Source: Bog-756 sp963710495 (GTDB lineage Bacteria; Actinomycetota; Acidimicrobiia; Acidimicrobiales; RAAP-2). Taken from it: a DNA stretch of 64,000 bases. The DNA is taken from contig CAVQAI010000009.1 of NCBI GenBank assembly GCA_963710495.1, positions 434,001-498,000 on the forward strand. The letters are read 5' to 3'. Below, in pieces: positions 62,909 to 64,000 of the stretch. The position numbers were made by a program, and so were the translations under genes. Numbering within the stretch: position 1 is the first letter of the stretch; each line of letters begins with the position of its first letter. The notes beneath the pieces are model-generated. The model made no database searches. It saw only the letters and a program-made list of their open reading frames with translations, and had not been told where the DNA came from.

Positions 62909-63874
62909 TCACCCGGCGCGTAGTCGGACGTGGCTCACCCGGTGATCGGGACCCTTGTGGAGGATCACCGAGGCCCGGTCGCGGGTCGGCGCGATGTGCT
63001 CCCGCAGGTTCACCACGTTGATCCCCGACCAGGACTGTTCGGCCACGGCCGCCGCCTCCTCCTCGCTCAGGGAACAGAACCAGCCGAGGAACCCCGCCGT
63101 TCCCGCAGACCCCGCCCGATGGATGGCGAGAAGCCGCTCCCGGTGCCAACGGGCGATGTCGGGCTCGGCGGCATCGACATAGATCGAGCCGTCGAGGAAG
63201 TCCGACACCGAGGACCCGTCGCCACGCGGCCCACCCTCATCCGGACCGCCCTGGAGCACGTCGAGCCCTTCGACGATCAGCACGGTGGGCCGGGCAATGA
63301 CCTGGTGCCGGCCGGGCACGATGTCGTAGTCCCGGTGGGAATAGACGGGGACTTCGACTGTCGCCTGGCCCGCCCGGATGGCCGACAGGGCGGCGATCAG
63401 CCGCGGTCGGTCGGAGCTCTCGGGAAACCCCTTGCGCGCCATCAGGCCGCCCGCCGCCAGCCGGTCGTTGGAGAACAGAAACGAGTCGGTGGACAGGACC
63501 TCGACCGGTTGGAGGGCGGGCTGGCCCTCGAGCACCGCCCGGAGGTGGGCGGCCACCGTACTCTTCCCCACCGCCACGCTCCCGGTCACGCCGACGACGA
63601 AAGGGGCCGCAACCTCGGTGGCGGGGCCGACGGCCCGTTCCCCGATGGGTTCGTGGCGGCTCGCCGCCGCCACCGCCAACAACTGGCCGAGAGGCCGGTA
63701 CACCTCGTCCAACTCGTCGGCGCCCACCGGATCGGACCCGCCCGCCCGCACCGGTGAGAGGCCGGCATCCCGCCCCCGGGTCGGGCCGAACCGGCCCAAT
63801 GCGGCCCATTGGGCCCGGGTGTAGGTACGGAACCCGGCGGTGGTCAGGTCGTCCAGCGACGGGACGCAGCTCAC
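62909..63874 (-). CDS. coaA: Pantothenate kinase type I
   Basis: A 321-residue kinase for the first step of coenzyme A synthesis. The P-loop is VGVTGSVAVGKSTVAAHL; YSHRDYDIVPGRHQVI and VLIVEGLDVLQGG are the family motifs, and the C-terminal INVVNLREHIAPTRDRASVIL is well conserved. GTG 63874 overlaps the preceding stop as GTGA. Confidence 0.95.
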   Translation of the reverse strand: MSCVPSLDDLTTAGFRTYTRAQWAALGRFGPTRGRDAGLSPVRAGGSDPVGADELDEVYRPLGQLLAVAAASRHEPIGERAVGPATEVAAPFVVGVTGSVAVGKSTVAAHLRAVLEGQPALQPVEVLSTDSFLFSNDRLAAGGLMARKGFPESSDRPRLIAALSAIRAGQATVEVPVYSHRDYDIVPGRHQVIARPTVLIVEGLDVLQGGPDEGGPRGDGSSVSDFLDGSIYVDAAEPDIARWHRERLLAIHRAGSAGTAGFLGWFCSLSEEEAAAVAEQSWSGINVVNLREHIAPTRDRASVILHKGPDHRVSHVRLRAG

Positions 63875-64000
63875 TCCGTCGGCAGATGACCCGTCGGCAG
63901 GTGCTCGGTCACCTCGGGTGGGAGCCGTTCCAACAGATCCGGTGGCACCTGGTCCTGCACGGCCTCGACCAGCCGCTTGGAGCGCGAGCGGAGGGAGAGC
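63871..64000 (-). CDS. Unknown protein, C-terminal end only
   Basis: The right edge cuts this gene. The last 43 codons give a charged tail, SKRLVEAVQDQVPPDLLERL then PPEVTEHLPTGHLPTE and TGA, which overlaps the pantothenate kinase start. No family is recognised from this part. Confidence 0.55.
   Translation of the reverse strand, partial: LSLRSRSKRLVEAVQDQVPPDLLERLPPEVTEHLPTGHLPTE

Noticed and set aside
61281..63149. Minus-strand frame of 622 codons
   Set aside because: Antisense to the LysM protein and the amidohydrolase; no ribosome site or domain.

Overview
The window is 64 kb of high-GC DNA with the style of an actinobacterium, most likely an uncultured member of class Acidimicrobiia. 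The pointers are many GTG starts, ATGA/GTGA gene overlaps, -10-like hexamers placed for leaderless transcripts, a SigB/F-type stress regulon, LigD-type end joining, and a secreted protein with repeated GYWLVASDGG units, a repeat I associate with Acidimicrobiia. No rRNA, tRNA, CRISPR array or phage was seen. Taxonomy is inferred, not proven.
Layout. (1) 1-16.8 kb is a cell-surface polysaccharide locus: glycosyltransferases of GT2 and GT4 type, a Wzx-like flippase, a large membrane GT-C-like protein, a NodB deacetylase, a sulfotransferase, a CelD/FemAB-like acyltransferase, a JmjC/cupin-like oxygenase, and two GH16 glycan hydrolases (one cut by the left edge). It has wide gaps and looser codon use than the rest. 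(2) 17.0-26.5 kb holds a DUF35/thiolase pair, an acyl-CoA ligase, and a MacB-type ABC export operon with two adaptor proteins and a DUF5666 lipoprotein. (3) 26.8-35.8 kb carries assorted redox, transport and stress genes, ending in an RsbV/RsbW/sigma partner-switching operon. (4) 35.9-41.7 kb has a split LigD, an IS110-family element, an encapsulated ferritin without a shell gene, an AlkB-like oxygenase and small regulators. (5) 41.9-48.4 kb is the most interesting unit: a cobalamin-riboswitch operon read leftwards, encoding a secreted alpha/alpha-toroid protein with surface repeats, a DUF4430 (transcobalamin C-terminal-like) membrane-anchored protein, a T-A-A ECF energising module and an S component. 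(6) 48.5-64 kb has an ECF sigma/anti-sigma pair, a DHA2 exporter, small dioxygenase-like enzymes, an Erm-like methyltransferase, a P450/acyl-CoA ligase/adenine deaminase operon, a LysM-transglycosylase, an amidohydrolase and pantothenate kinase.
How they work together. The riboswitch operon looks like a vitamin B12 scavenging system in which the two domains of animal transcobalamin are split over two surface proteins that hand the corrinoid to an ECF importer. The sugar locus probably makes a deacetylated, sulfated surface glycan trimmed by the GH16 enzymes.
Caution. At least five otherwise well conserved genes between 23 and 46 kb carry single frame changes, several in C/G runs, so the sequence probably contains indel errors; those genes are annotated across the break.
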